NCBI RefSeq assembly: GCF_964204645.1
Contig: NC_134027.1
Location: 27,392,485-27,456,484 of the forward strand
Length of the DNA: 64,000 nucleotides
Reading direction: 5' to 3'
DNA from: Tubulanus polymorphus
Lineage: Eukaryota > Nemertea > Palaeonemertea > Tubulaniformes > Tubulanidae
The notes beneath the pieces are model-generated. The model ran no database searches. It was not told the origin of the DNA and was given only the letters and a program-made list of their open reading frames with translations. Every line of letters begins with the position of its first letter. The first letter of the stretch is position 1. The position numbers were made by a program, and so were the translations under genes. Shown here one piece after another: positions 1 to 20,338 of the stretch.

Positions 1-132
1 AATATGCGCATAATTAGTAATTAGGGTAATTCCATGAGGGGAGGTAAAATATGCCACTGTCTCCCTAATGAAAATCAGAAAAATTCTGCATGCATGGGGC
101 AGTTAAAACATTACCTACCTCCATGTATACAA

Positions 133-224
133 GGGGCCGGTTCTATAGCCAATCTAACAACTTAAAACCAGTCTTAAGATTTAAGACCATTTTTGGACTA
201 AGTCACGACTGTGCAACTGGCCCC
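133..224. mobile_element. Truncated copy of the GGCCAGTTGCACAGTC MITE family
   Basis: Both ends (GGGGCCGG and CGACTGTGCAACTGGCCCC) are present but one half of the core is missing, as judged against 46455-46593. It lies in a DHX38 intron near the left edge. Confidence 0.7.
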
Positions 225-445
225 AGGAACCAGTTCCACAGATATGAGTTAATAGTTAAGACTCAAGAGTTACGGTAACTCATCGAAATTGAACTGATTT
301 TTATTCAAAGTTAAATAACTAACTCAAACTGCGGATCTGGACCTAGTCTTTTATGGACATAGGGAGAAGTGATTGATTTCCCCCTCCCCTTGCTCCCTCC
401 TCCCCACACGTATAGCCCCCCCCCCCCACTAAGAATCATACAAAC

Positions 446-8937
<8,492 letters not shown>

Positions 8938-10618
8938 TCCTGAGAAATACAGACACCAAAATTAAGAGACATGAAAAAGTGATTAGTTTATTTATCCTTG
9001 TAATATTTAATTGTAATTCATTCAGAAATAAAGAAGATGAAATGAAATGATGTTTCTGAATTTAACGGAGGCCCGCTGGGATTGGGAGGGCGAGATCATC
9101 AGATAAAATATAATTGTCATTATTCATTATTGCTACTTCTGTCTTAAGGGGCTGAGGCCGAGGGCAGGCTGGGTTGACGTCAGGTATAATTAACTATCAT
9201 AAAAATTCACACATAAATAATTCAAATAATTCTTTGCCTGAGGAAGTAATCAGTGTTTTTGTGAGCGTTTAGTCTTTAGATCAATATAATTGATTGAATT
9301 GGTTTGGTAAAACGAGTTTTTGGCACGAGTTCAAAGAATAGAAATATATAAATAGAAACAAATTTATCTTTAATTGAATATAAACGCTACAGACCTGTTT
9401 AATATGTTTTCTGGTGTTATTAAAGAGTTTAATTGTGTATCTTTAAGACGTTTTCCAATCGTGAAAATCAATTCAATTCAATTTATAAAGCGCCATCTAT
9501 ATACAAATATAATACAAATCAACTTTATTATCAAAATTTGCATCTGAATTGAAATTGAAACAATCAACAGTAATTAATACTGTTTATTTCAATGTGTTGT
9601 TGTTGTGTATGGGCGGAGGAGAAGCGAACAAACCGCTGGGTGAAATATAAACAAATCAAACAGTAGGTTTTATCTCGTCAATTGCTGTAATTAAACAAAT
9701 TTAATTAGTCTCTCTAATCATGATAATTAATTAATCCAAAATCCCGCTGCAGTGGTCCTAAGTGATAGAACTTAAAAGGTCTCTCTAGGAATTAATTTTA
9801 CAAAATCCAACTCTTAAACTAAGGACTGAGCTCGCAACTGTCAAAAGGCCTTCGCGCGAGGCTGCCATCCACTCGTTCGGGCCACAGGGCGAGTGTCAAA
9901 CTGTATAGCGACTGACCCAAACATTGTCCCAAGTCTAATGATGATTAACTAGACCAAGTGCCTCCAGAGGGTCAGGGTGAAGGTAGCTTAGATCATATAC
10001 ACTTCACCCCCCTTCAAATACACTAGCCCTTGTTGTGGTATCAAAATCTTGTACCCCGGTCATTCTGTTAAAAACACAACTACTAATTGTTTATGACTCA
10101 CTATTCTCATCATACATAATACATCAGGAGAATCTTTGAAATGTTTATCTATTGTAAATTCATTCTATTCAAATTCTGTAGTTTATTAATTCTGTTTTTT
10201 AAAAATCACATCTACTAAAAAGTTTATGACTCAAGAGTTTCCTTCGAACTTATATTGAAAACTTCTATTGATATTTACCGAAGAATCTTTGACACGTTTA
10301 TTTATTATGTACTTTCTGCTAAATATCACTGAAGAAATGAAATATGAAATCCAATCTCAGTTAGTACCAGTACCAGTACTGCTACTGCTACTGCTACTGC
10401 TGTTTCTATAATTAGAACATACCTTATAATTAGCGAATTCAGATATATCATTGATTAATCAGTTTCATATCATATCAATATCAGAATATCGCTGTATCTC
10501 TCAGCATCACTCTCATAAACATAGTGTCGATCACCATTCATCCACAAGTAAGTCTCCATGTGACGACTAACTTTAAATACGCAATACAATATTGTAAAAT
10601 GTACATATGATATTTCAG
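8938..10618. promoter_or_regulatory. Divergent intergenic region between DHX38 and the kinesin gene
   Basis: The two genes start back to back, so this stretch should hold both promoters. It is AT-rich and shows no convincing TATA box or coding segment. A non-coding first exon of the kinesin gene probably ends at 10547, because CACAA at 10543-10547 is followed by the good donor GTAAGT, and the coding exon starts immediately after an acceptor AG at 10617-10618. The assignment of promoters is inference from gene orientation only. Confidence 0.45.
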
Positions 10619-10753
10619 ATGGGGGCCGGAGCGAGTGCTGAAGAACCATCAAATACACCGAGATTTATATCGGTTCAACCATCAACAACCTCTGCTGAGG
10701 CGGCTTCACCTTACACCGGTAGAAATACATATAGTCCTCCACCAGCAGTAAGA

Positions 10754-10794
<41 letters not shown>

Positions 10795-13700
10795 ACAGCA
10801 GCAGCAGCAACCTTCTCTTTCTTCTACTCAAAAATCAACCTCAGGTAACTAACTGTATTTAATTAGTTTGTACATTTTATAGTAATATTCATTTTTATAC
10901 CGCTCTCTATAACATGAAATATGTACACATCATCGCAGAACACTTCAATAAAGTGTTTAGAAAATAAGACACCAGCCGGGCCCAGTTTCACAAAGTGTTT
11001 AAGCCTAAAACGGTTAAGTTTGAATTGTTGTCCTCATTGAAAACATGAAGTAACCAATGGCGACTACGCCAAAAATTTGAGTTAAACTTTTTTGTGAAAC
11101 CGAGCCCTGGCTTGAATTCATCATCATTATCAGTGTAGCTGTGTAAATTGATAGGTAGATCGTTCCACTAAGTTGGAGCAGGTCGAAAATCACAATTTCA
11201 TCTCTTATCTATCGTGCTTGAAATCAAATGAAATTTGATTTAAGTTCTATGATTCTATGCACATTGATACAGTGTGATATGATATATGTAGGTTTGATGG
11301 TGTTTTTATTGTAAGTTAAGTGAATATTAGTTATAGAATTCAGGCAACTGAAAAGTCCATAAAAGCGATAACAAAATGAATGTCACTTTCTAATGAGTAT
11401 AGATAGTAGGTAAAATACATTGAACTGAATAAATGTAAGACTACAGATTTATATACAATAAGGTCCAACCCTTACCATTGATCAGTCTGCTGTACTTTCA
11501 TTCATTTGATTCACATGCTGTATGGATTTTCAGTATTCAACCAACATTTCGTTCATTAATTCCGATACAAATTGTGATTGAAATATTGATCTTATTTTCA
11601 GTTGAATCCACTGCGAGTAAAAATCAATATTTAATGGCTCAAAATTCCCGTCAACAAGATGAACGTAATCTGGCGAAAACAGCACAAAATAAACATCGCA
11701 AACAACAGCAGACGTTTGTAAGTAGTGATCCGATTCTCCTGTTCAACAATTCTCAGTTGATTCTATAGAGTTTAGAACATTTCAAATAAACTTATTTTAA
11801 ATGAAGTAGTTTCGAGTTTTCTGAGTTGTAATTAATGTTGATATTTTCAGCACGATGACGATGTTGTATTTGAAACGTTTTATCACAAAAGTGAACAAGT
11901 TTATACGTGTTTATATAGAGGAGGAATGAGATACTTTTTGGATAGCTGGCATACGCAGGTAAGTGAAGAGCTGCCTCAAGTAGTAATGTGTTGCTTAATG
12001 ATTTTAAATTACAAGTGTAACATATAGAATAGCTTCATCAGGTAAATGAGTAAAATGTGTGGAGAAACTACAGTATTTATTGGGACACTAATACATATAA
12101 TATGGGTAGAGTAATTACTAAGATCCTTCTTTACTCATTTACCCGAAGAAGCTGCTACTCTGCACTAGCAGTGAAACCTTATAATTTCTAACGCAATCGG
12201 TTAAACTACAAAAGGCTTCCTGGTTTTAAGTTTATATGTACCGATAATTTTAACATTTAGTCTCAACTGAATTCAATGATTTATATATTTGAAGGAATGG
12301 CAGGAGTTTCCTCTACAGTGGTACAATGAAGGTATACTAGTAACTGATACATTAGTTAGAGGTGACCAGGTAAAATACTGTTCTTTTCACGCTCTAAGAA
12401 TTAAGTGACAGAAAGGTTTCCTCGAGTTAGTTTATGTTTATTTCAATATTTTAACTAAATCATAGTAATAGAGATAACAAATAGCAGTAAGCTATTAGCT
12501 CAAGGAATCATTTCTGACTCTTTATCGTTAGTTTGGGGATTTATATTATCGTCACAACTCGGACTCGGAATGTTTCATCAATCATTTTCATTTTTTCCAC
12601 ATTTTCTTCAAGTTTTATTCTGTATTTAATGTATTGTATGTATAGGTGTATGGAAGTTCATCTCCTACTGGAAACAGTTCTTCTGCACCTGCAGGAGCTA
12701 CAGACACAGCTGCTGCTCCTGCGGTTAGATCCTCTACTCAACGTGAACAAGTAGATGATAGAGAGGGAAGCGTCGAACATCCGAAACGAGGAAAACTACA
12801 AACTTACATATTTGAGGTAAAGACGGGCATAATCGATCGTGTGGATAAAACAATGTTTTTAAAACTGTTCGCTATTTTTGATGTCAAATGATTTTTTAGG
12901 AAAAGAGGAACATCAATAGTTACTACGATGAGACCGCCGGACGATGGGTTAAATTACCGATAGATTGGGAACTAAATTCAAGCGTTTGTAAACGATTAGT
13001 TGATGAAGTTCAGGTACAACGCAATCTGATACAATACTACACTGTGGTTTGGTGGTTAGTTGAAAATAATGTTTTCATATTTTGTAGTTAATTCTACCCG
13101 ACTGGTTCGACAGACACGACATATTATCTGCGTTAAGAGCTTCTAATTATGATATTTATGACTGCGTTGATAATCACTTGATTCAAACTGAAGCAGGTAT
13201 TCAGAATAATGAATGCACCTGGGGCTGCAGTTGCTCAAAAGTTGTTTACAGATAACCAGTGGATAGTTGATATAGTGACAATTAGAATGTCATTGTTATT
13301 ATGGTATTTATCCACTGGTTATCTTTAACTAACTGGGGCCAGTTTCTCAAAAGTTGGTTTCAGATAACCGGGTGAAAAATACCATAGTAACAATGAACTT
13401 TTAATTGTCACTATATCAATTATCCACCGTATAATTCTAACCAACTTATCAGCAACTGCAGCCCCTAATCTATGTTCAGTTGTTACGGTCGTTGGTTAAG
13501 TTTGACACTACTGTCAGAATCAGTACATTTCCAATGTTTTGATTCTAATGTCAAATATCACCTGATTTGCGCGGAACAGGATCATGTTTTATAGTCCTTT
13601 TCTAATTAATAGGTGAATGGATTGCGCCTAGAAGTGGTAAAAGTGAAGATTCTAAATTATTAGCGAGTAAAGACAAACGCATTCTTGAACTTGAAAAGGA

Positions 13701-14489
13701 ACTCAAAACAGCTGTCAGTGAATTCGAGATCGATTTTATACATTTCATTCATTTGAAAAATACTTGTTGTTAAATTCTTGTTGAATTCCTGATTTTAGAA
13801 GAATAATTTGGAAGAAACGAAGAAGCAATTAGATACAGAAATTAAAGAGAAACAGGAATTCATTAAGAGGGTAAGAATATTTTTCCTGTTGAAGAATCGG
13901 TTATGATCGAACGATAACCACACTCAAACGTGGTGAACGGATAATAAGATAAAAACCCACTATCTACAGATTAAAAGAATTTAAAAACCAAGAATTCATT
14001 CATTCGAACAATCTAAATGAGATCGAAACGTTGTGTATTTTATATTCAAGATTGTTTGAATAAATAAATTCTTGGTTTTAAAATTCTTTTAATCTGTAGA
14101 TAGTGGGTTTTTATCTTATAATCGGTTATGATATTCTACCAAATCAAGATAAGTTTGAATTTAGTCTGTAATTGAAGTCAATGTAATCTAACTGAGGACT
14201 GTCAAACTGCAGACCCCGGTTTTGACTTAAAGTAAACTCTGAGTTGAAATTCAGTTTAAATTTGGTTAAATTACCCCGATATCTCGAACTTCTGATTATT
14301 GAGCGTCTTCTATTTATAATTCAATGATAAACTGTGTGTCTATTTCTAGTCAGAAGAATATGAAGATAAATTGACGTCTTTAGAAGCGGAGAATCGAAGC
14401 GCTCTCGTACAGTTAGAGGCAGCTCAACAAGCACGACCTAAAACTGCAGCTTCTAGACCTAAATCACCTGCTCCTGTTGTACGTGTTTC

Positions 14490-14524
<35 letters not shown>

Positions 14525-17500
14525 AATTGATTGATTGATTGATTGATTGATTTCTGATAGCTTGTTTTAATCATTCATTTAAGGTTGAAACAGTAATAGT
14601 TGAGAAGTGCAGTATTGAACCTGCAACATTGGCCGCGATACAAACGAACTCTAAACAACTGTATAAGATATATAACACATTGAGATTGAGCGTTGAACAG
14701 ATGAATACTGATTTAGGCCAGTATGTTTTACAGGTAACTAATTAGAATAGAACCCAAGGTTTATCCACCGTGGGGCACAGTTCAACAAGGCTTAGACTGG
14801 TCGTTAGATTGGCTATAGAACGGAAGTAGGTTTTGTAGCAAATTATACAACAACGAAATGGGTTAAAACTGGTCTTAAATCTAAGCCTCAGCCGTGCAGG
14901 TGACTCAGCATGTGTTACTGACTTGCAGCCTCAGTGTTCTTCAAACGAGAATATACCCGAGAATATACCCGGTAATGTTGTTATTTTGTTATTTAGGCGA
15001 ACAATGCATTGAAGAAGATGACCAGTATAGAATCGAGTCATCAATCAGAGGTTATAGAATTGAGGAATCTCTATAGGAAAGAAGCAACTCAAAGAAAACT
15101 TCTTTATAACAAGGTGAGTTATAGTAGAACAGCCCAGGCCACTGACTCGGATGGAGGGAATTAGATTAAACTTAGACCTGGAGAATTGAATTAAAACCTA
15201 CTATATACAAATCTAAAAGATTAAAAACAATATGTACTTATTCTCTCTCCTCTCCTATCCTTCCTCTCTCCTTCCTCTCTCTCCTCTTTCCTTCCTCTCT
15301 CCTTCCTCTCTCTCCTCTTTCCCTCCTCTCCTCTCTCCCCTCTCCTCTCTCTCTGTCTCCTCTCTCTCTCCTTCCTTCCTCTCTCCTCTCCTCTCTTTCT
15401 CTCTCCTCTTTCTCTCTCTCCCTTTCATGCCTTTCCTTCCACTCTCCCCTCTCTGATAAAAGATAATTTGTTTTGTTTTATAGCTGCAGGAATTGCGAGG
15501 GAATATTCGTGTCTTCTGTCGATGTCGTTTGGATAAACGAACAAATTGTTGTCTCAAATTTCCGGACGATCAGGAAATTGTAGCTTTTCCCGGTGGTTCG
15601 AAGAAAAGTTATAAATTTGATAAAGTGTATTCACCGCAGACAACACAGAGTCAGGTATACAGCAACATGCGTTTATAAAGCGGGAATTTATAATTTCAAT
15701 GTTTATAAATTGGGAATTCATAATAAACATTGAAATATTGATTTATGATAAAAATTCAACTTATCTACAACTCATAGCTCCTGTAAGGAGTAGAAATTTG
15801 TTAGGTCCCATTCAGCTATGACTTATGCGAGTTTGTCTTGATCCGTAAGAACGCACAGATCAGTGATATTGAGATTTACACAATGTATCCGTGTATATCG
15901 TAGGTATTTGAAGATACGTTGCCTATAATTACATCGTGTGTTGATGGATACAATGTGTGTATATTGGCTTACGGACAGACGGGATCCGGTAAAACCCATA
16001 CGATGATCGGACCAGAGAACGATCCCGGTGTAAATATCAGATCTATTAAACAGTTGTTGAATGTTTGTTCTGAAAGAGAGAAAATTCGTTTCAAAATACA
16101 GGTAAATATCAGCAGTATCATTATTGAATATCGATTAATTGAATTGAGTTGATAAATCTTTGATATTTGACTTTGTAAATTTCATTCGATGAAAATTGAG
16201 GAACAAATCAACAAAAAACTTCACCATCTACCAATAATTAGTGAATGTATTAATTGATTAATAGTAGTTAACTGCTAACATCAAGTGCATATGCATCCAT
16301 GAGGAGAGGTGGTGGGGAAATTGGCTACTTCTTCCAGCAAAGTCCTTTACATACTTAATGGCCCCAGACATAAGGGTCCAGCTTGCTCAACAGTTTGTTA
16401 ACGATGATTACTGGATAGAAATTGAGGAACAGTACATAATTGTCACTACAGTAACTATGCACTGATAAACTCTGAGCATTTGGATCCTGAACTAGGGTTC
16501 ACAATTTGTGGTCAGACTGATTTCATATTTTCAGTGTTCAATGGTTGAAATCTACAATGAAATGGTACACGATTTATTGAGTAATGACGTTAAACAGTTA
16601 GATATAAGAGTTAAAGGAAAGAATCTCGATATTCCGAATATGACTGAAATGATTGTACAATCAGTGGAAGATATACAAACAATTATAGAATTGGGTGATC
16701 AAAATAGAGCCGTCGCTTCTACTAAAATGAACTCACAAAGGTCAGTGTTGTGAATATGAATTTATTTTCACTTCAAATAACAATTGTATACAAAACATAG
16801 ATAGATAAGATTACATTAATGTTCATTGGATGTGAAGGACACGCCTAGAGCCATTAGGCTGTACAAGAGTTTTTATCATGAAGATTTATTTCATTTATTT
16901 CACATAAAGCAAAATTTTCTGCACTGTGATTTAAGAAACATAGGGTTAATAAACAATAGTAACCCTAGGGTTGGCCTGATTGTTTTGGTCAGGTGACCAG
17001 CTCTAGACCAATCAACCCTAGGGTTAGTAAACAGTGATAACCCTAGGTTTGGCCTGATTGTTTTGGTCAGGTGACCAGCTCTAGACCAATCAACCCTAGG
17101 GTTAGTAAACAGTGATAACCCTAGGTTTGGCCTGATTGTTTTGGTCAGGTGACCAGCTCTAGACCAATCAACCCTAGGGTTAGTAAACAGTGATAACCCT
17201 AGGTTTGGCCTGATTGTTTTGGTCAGGTGACCAGCTCTAGACCAATCAACCCTAGGGTTAGTAAACAATGATAACCCTAGGTTTGGCCTGTTTGTTTTGG
17301 TCAGGTGACCAGCTCTAGACCAATCAACTCTAGGGTTAGTAAACAATGATAACCCTAGGTTTGGCCTGAGGTGACCACCTAGGGTTAGCCCATTCTAACC
17401 CTAGGGTAAGATAGCAGTTGCCACCTCTAGGATGAGTCCATTCTAGGGTTATACAGTAGTAGTGACCACATAAGGTGAGTCCATTCTAACCCTAGGGTTA

Positions 17501-18624
17501 GATAGTAGTAGTGACCACCTAGGGCGAGTCCATTCTAACCCTAGGGTTAGATAGTAGTAGTGTCCACCTAGGGCGAGTCCATTCTAAATCTTAGGTGTGT
17601 TGCATGTTTGATTACATTATGATGTTGGTCTGTTGACCGATGTCAGTCAAAATGTATTTCAACTGGAGGAAAGCTGATATTATTGACACAATGATAAAAA
17701 AATGGATTTGACAAAACAATAAAAGCGTCTGCCTCCTTACATCAATATTATTGATATATTTCAGCTCAAGGTCACATCTAATAATGATGATTAAAGTTGA
17801 AGGTCATGATAAGATATCTAATGCAGTAACGACAGGAGTTCTGACGCTGTGTGATTTAGCCGGTTCTGAACGCGTGTCTAAGAGTGAAGCAGAAGGTCAG
17901 AGATTGGTGGAAGCGGCTGCTATCAATAAATCACTGTCGGCGCTCGGTCAAGTGTTTACCGCTCTGAGAACGAATCAGTTACACGTACCTTACAGAAACT
18001 CTAAACTAACTCATATACTACAACCGTGTCTCGGTGGTGACGCTAAGGTAACTTGAAATTTAGAAAAACTGAAAATTAGATCTAAATATGAACAAAAGTT
18101 GATTCTATATCACAGTTGAATCAGTTAATAATCACAAAATCCTTGACAAGACTCGATGAGTAAAAAATCCCATTATGTATATACGAATCTAAAAAGTGAA
18201 TTTAAAAATTAGAAATATTTCGGGTGGTTTCTACCAGCCTTCTTCAGTCTAAAAGATGTGATTTTAGACTGAAGAAGGCTAGTAGCAACCACCCGAAATA
18301 TTTCTAATTTTTTAGATTAACTTTTTAGATTCGTTCACATATTGTGGGATTTTTTACCCATCTAATTAATCATTGTTCTCAGAATCTCGGACTAATTTAA
18401 GAATCAAACTTAACTCACAATTGTCAAACTGTAATGTAATCAATTGCTGCAGTGATTAAAGAATAATTAATGTGGTATATATTTTGTAGGCGTGTCTGTT
18501 TGTAGCTGTCAGTCCGGATGAGAATAATCTTCAAGAAACAACGAGTACGTTACAATTTGGATCGAACGCTCGTCAAGTTGCACTCGGACAGGCGAAACAA
18601 AACATTAAAAAACCAGCAAACTGA
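10619..18624 (+). CDS. Kinesin-14 family protein with C-terminal motor domain
   Basis: Predicted minus-end-directed microtubule motor. Coding exons: 10619-10844, 11602-11717, 11851-11958, 12295-12369, 12646-12816, 12900-13013, 13088-13196, 13613-13713, 13799-13870, 14350-14478, 14584-14733, 14997-15113, 15484-15654, 15904-16101, 16535-16740, 17765-18047, 18490-18624; phases agree and the product is 826 aa. Residues 1-6 are MGAGAS, a fit to the N-myristoylation pattern (Gly2, Ser6). Residues 46-64 are 19 consecutive Gln. Two Trp/Tyr-rich stretches follow (about 150-320), then a charged coiled-coil region (about 345-480), then the kinesin-14 neck and motor from about residue 500. Motor motifs: P-loop GQTGSGKT at 577-584, switch I SSRSH, switch II DLAGSE, microtubule-binding [10 protein letters not shown]. 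The motor lies at the C-terminus behind an [11 protein letters not shown] neck, which defines kinesin-14. I cannot assign KIFC1, KIFC2, KIFC3 or KIF25; the N-terminal part is not one I recognise. Confidence 0.9.
10748..10812 (+). repeat. CAG/CAA tract encoding polyglutamine in the kinesin N-terminus
   Basis: Nineteen Gln codons in a row, mostly CAG with CAA interruptions at several positions, in the first coding exon. The CAA codons suggest a tract held at a fairly stable length. Confidence 0.9.
10978..11107. mobile_element. Fold-back MITE-like element, family with GGGCCCAGTTTCAC ends
   Basis: The left end GGGCCCAGTTTCACAAAG pairs with a right end TTGTGAAACCGAGCCC to form imperfect terminal inverted repeats around about 130 bp with no coding capacity. 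It lies in kinesin intron 1. A related copy with the same internal core (a stretch containing GAATTGTTGTCCTCATTGA) lies at 58882-59010. Confidence 0.6.
13221..13465. mobile_element. Compound fold-back element in kinesin intron 7
   Basis: The outer ends GGGGCTGCAGTTGCT and AGCAACTGCAGCCCC are inverted repeats of about 24 bp with few mismatches. Inside, near 13335, a second GGGGCCAGTTTCTCAAAAG end appears, and internal halves carrying GATAACC and ATTGTCACTATATCAA recur in opposite orientation. This looks like two related MITE copies inserted together or a duplicated one. No coding capacity. Confidence 0.6.
13943..14120. mobile_element. Long inverted repeat (hairpin) in kinesin intron 9
   Basis: The left arm from 13943 contains AAAAACCCACTATCTACAG and the right arm ends with its reverse complement CTGTAGATAGTGGGTTTTT at 14095-14113. 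The arms are about 65-70 bp and nearly perfect, around a short centre. The near identity suggests a recent insertion of a snap-back element. The transcript would form a strong intronic hairpin. Confidence 0.75.
14490..14551. repeat. (TTGA)n microsatellite
   Basis: About 15 tandem TTGA/GATT tetranucleotides with a single interruption, just after the donor of the kinesin exon ending at 14478. Confidence 0.9.
15231..15456. repeat. CT-rich low-complexity tract in kinesin intron 12
   Basis: Imperfect CCTCTCTCCTT repeats, about 220 bp, ending about 30 bp before the acceptor of the exon at 15484. It acts as an extended polypyrimidine region. Open frames on either strand here are low-complexity artefacts. 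Confidence 0.9.
16940..17605. repeat. Two adjoining minisatellites in kinesin intron 15 (78-bp unit, then a shorter related unit)
   Basis: About five copies of a 78-bp unit containing GGTCAGGTGACCAGCTCTAG and CCCTAGGGTTAG run to about 17370. A shorter unit with CGAGTCCATTCTAACCCTAG follows to about 17605. As 78 is divisible by 3, the minus strand is open for 148 codons, an artefact of the period. Confidence 0.9.
18156..18362. mobile_element. Long snap-back element (about 95-bp arms) in the last kinesin intron
   Basis: The left arm begins GTAAAAAATCCCA and the right arm ends TGGGATTTTTTAC. The centre is a near-perfect palindrome around GACTGAAGAAGGCT. Arms of about 95 bp with few mismatches give one of the strongest hairpins in the window. 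No coding capacity. Confidence 0.75.
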
Positions 18625-18723
18625 GAGAAAAACCAACCCGGGTCTGGGGTCCCAGCAACCTGAGTCCAGGCTCCACCAACCTGGGTCCAGGGTCCTGTTG
18701 AAATAGTTCAATTCAATGAACAA

Positions 18724-19012
18724 ATTTGTGAGTTAAACCTAAAGTGAAATGTGGAACATGACTCCACTGTACATTGAGTTAAACCGACAGTGAAATGTGG
18801 AACAGGACTCCACTGTACACTGAGTTAAACCGACAGTGAAATGTGGAACAGGACTCCACTGTACACTGAGTTAAACCGACAGTGAAATGTGGAACAGGAC
18901 TCCACTGTACACTGAGTTAAACCGACAGTGAAATGTGGAACACGACTCCACTGTACACTGAGTTAAACCTACAATGAAATGTGGAACACGATTCCACTGT
19001 ACATTGTGTGTC
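18724..19012. repeat. 46-bp minisatellite in the kinesin 3' UTR
   Basis: About six copies of a 46-bp unit containing GTGAAATGTGGAACAGGACT and CCACTGTACACTGAGTTAAA, starting about 100 bp after the kinesin stop codon at 18622-18624. It is probably transcribed as 3' UTR. Confidence 0.9.
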
Positions 19013-19609
19013 TTATATTTAGAAATCGATGATGGTATTACGACTGTACATTATATTTACAATATGTGTACATGTAATGTACTTATACACGTTTCTATCT
19101 AATTGTTTAGATATTTATTGTTATATTTTGCTGTAAATTCAGTACAGAGTATAAACATTTAACCAATGTTAGTATAATTATGTATTTGATATAATATATA
19201 TTTATCTGTGATAGAAAGACCTACATATATTTCACCAGGTTAAAGAAGAGTCTTTTGTAATACTAAATATACAATGGATCAGAAATTCATGTTTCTGAAA
19301 TACAGCTTGGAGAAACAGGGGACCAAATAACTGTTTAACCTTTTGCTTATGCTCAAAAAGTGTTGCCATATATGGGTTGGAAGGGGGGGATGTCCAGTAT
19401 TTATTGGGGGAGAAGGGGGAATGTGGGATATCCTGCACAATGTTTTAGGTGTAAGGAGAGATATCCTACTTTATGTTTTGATATATGTATTCGATGTTAT
19501 TTATATGTTTAGTGGTATATTTTACACAAATTCCAGCCATGACCTGTACTGATGAGCAGTTTATGATCAGGAGGCAGTTGTTACATGTTCTATGTTTCTA
19601 TAGTTTACA

Positions 19610-19615
19610 ATTAAA
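19610..19615 (+). terminator. Candidate polyadenylation signal ATTAAA of the kinesin gene
   Basis: ATTAAA lies about 1 kb after the kinesin stop codon in AT-rich sequence. It is the best hexamer noticed before the GLG1 gene begins, but a hexamer alone is weak evidence. Confidence 0.3.
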
Positions 19616-19701
19616 TACATGTTTCATGTAATCGAAAATTGTTGTTACTTCGATTGTTGTTGATTCACAAATTTCACACACCAAACTACAGGTCGTTCGG
19701 C

Positions 19702-19737
19702 GAGAGTGTCCAGTCAGTAACCTGACTGGACACTCTC
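19702..19737. other. Perfect 16-bp-stem hairpin with 4-nt loop
   Basis: GAGAGTGTCCAGTCAG at 19702-19717 is followed by loop TAAC and the exact complement CTGACTGGACACTCTC at 19722-19737. After one mismatch, two more G-C pairs extend the stem. It stands alone between the kinesin 3' end and the GLG1 promoter region. It could be a cruciform, a fold-back remnant or a processing signal; no function is shown. Confidence 0.7.
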
Positions 19738-20338
19738 ACCGTTTAGTTTCATGATCGGATATTTTCACAAACCACATATATAAGCCTGTTGGTATAAGCC
19801 CACCACCAACCCAACGATTGGGTAACTAACTAGTCCAGGAGCAGCGATTTTGCCAATTTTACCCCTAAAGTCACATCATCATCATCAATTGTGAAGGATC
19901 TATGGTAGGCTCCTTCGAGCCTGTGGTTATCCTCCTCGTTGTTTCTCATTTCGTTGATAGGTTTCCCGGTTTGAGGAAAGACAGAGACTCCGCCCTCTCT
20001 ATTGGTTATTCAGTTAACGAGTTGAATTAGTAATTAAAATCAACACGATTGTTGTTAATCGTTAATTTTAGTATTTTTATACTCATGATTAGTAAAATGG
20101 TTTTTAACTCACTTTCTATGTTCCTGTTTGGAAGTGGATATTCTGTTAATTTCATCACCATCTTTTTTAAGTATGCAGCACTTTTTGCTGCTGCTGAGAA
20201 TTGCCCTTTAGAAATCCACGGACAATACTAGCCCGGCGTTCGTCCCGCCGATCCAGATCTGAGTCCGAGCCGAATCCGGATAATATGGTTTTGACTATGT
20301 CGTTTTGAGTTGGTAATTAGTAGTACTGTGCTGTCAAT

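Noticed and set aside
16900-17346. 148-codon minus-strand open frame with a 26-residue repeat
   Set aside because: Product of the 78-bp minisatellite within a kinesin intron.
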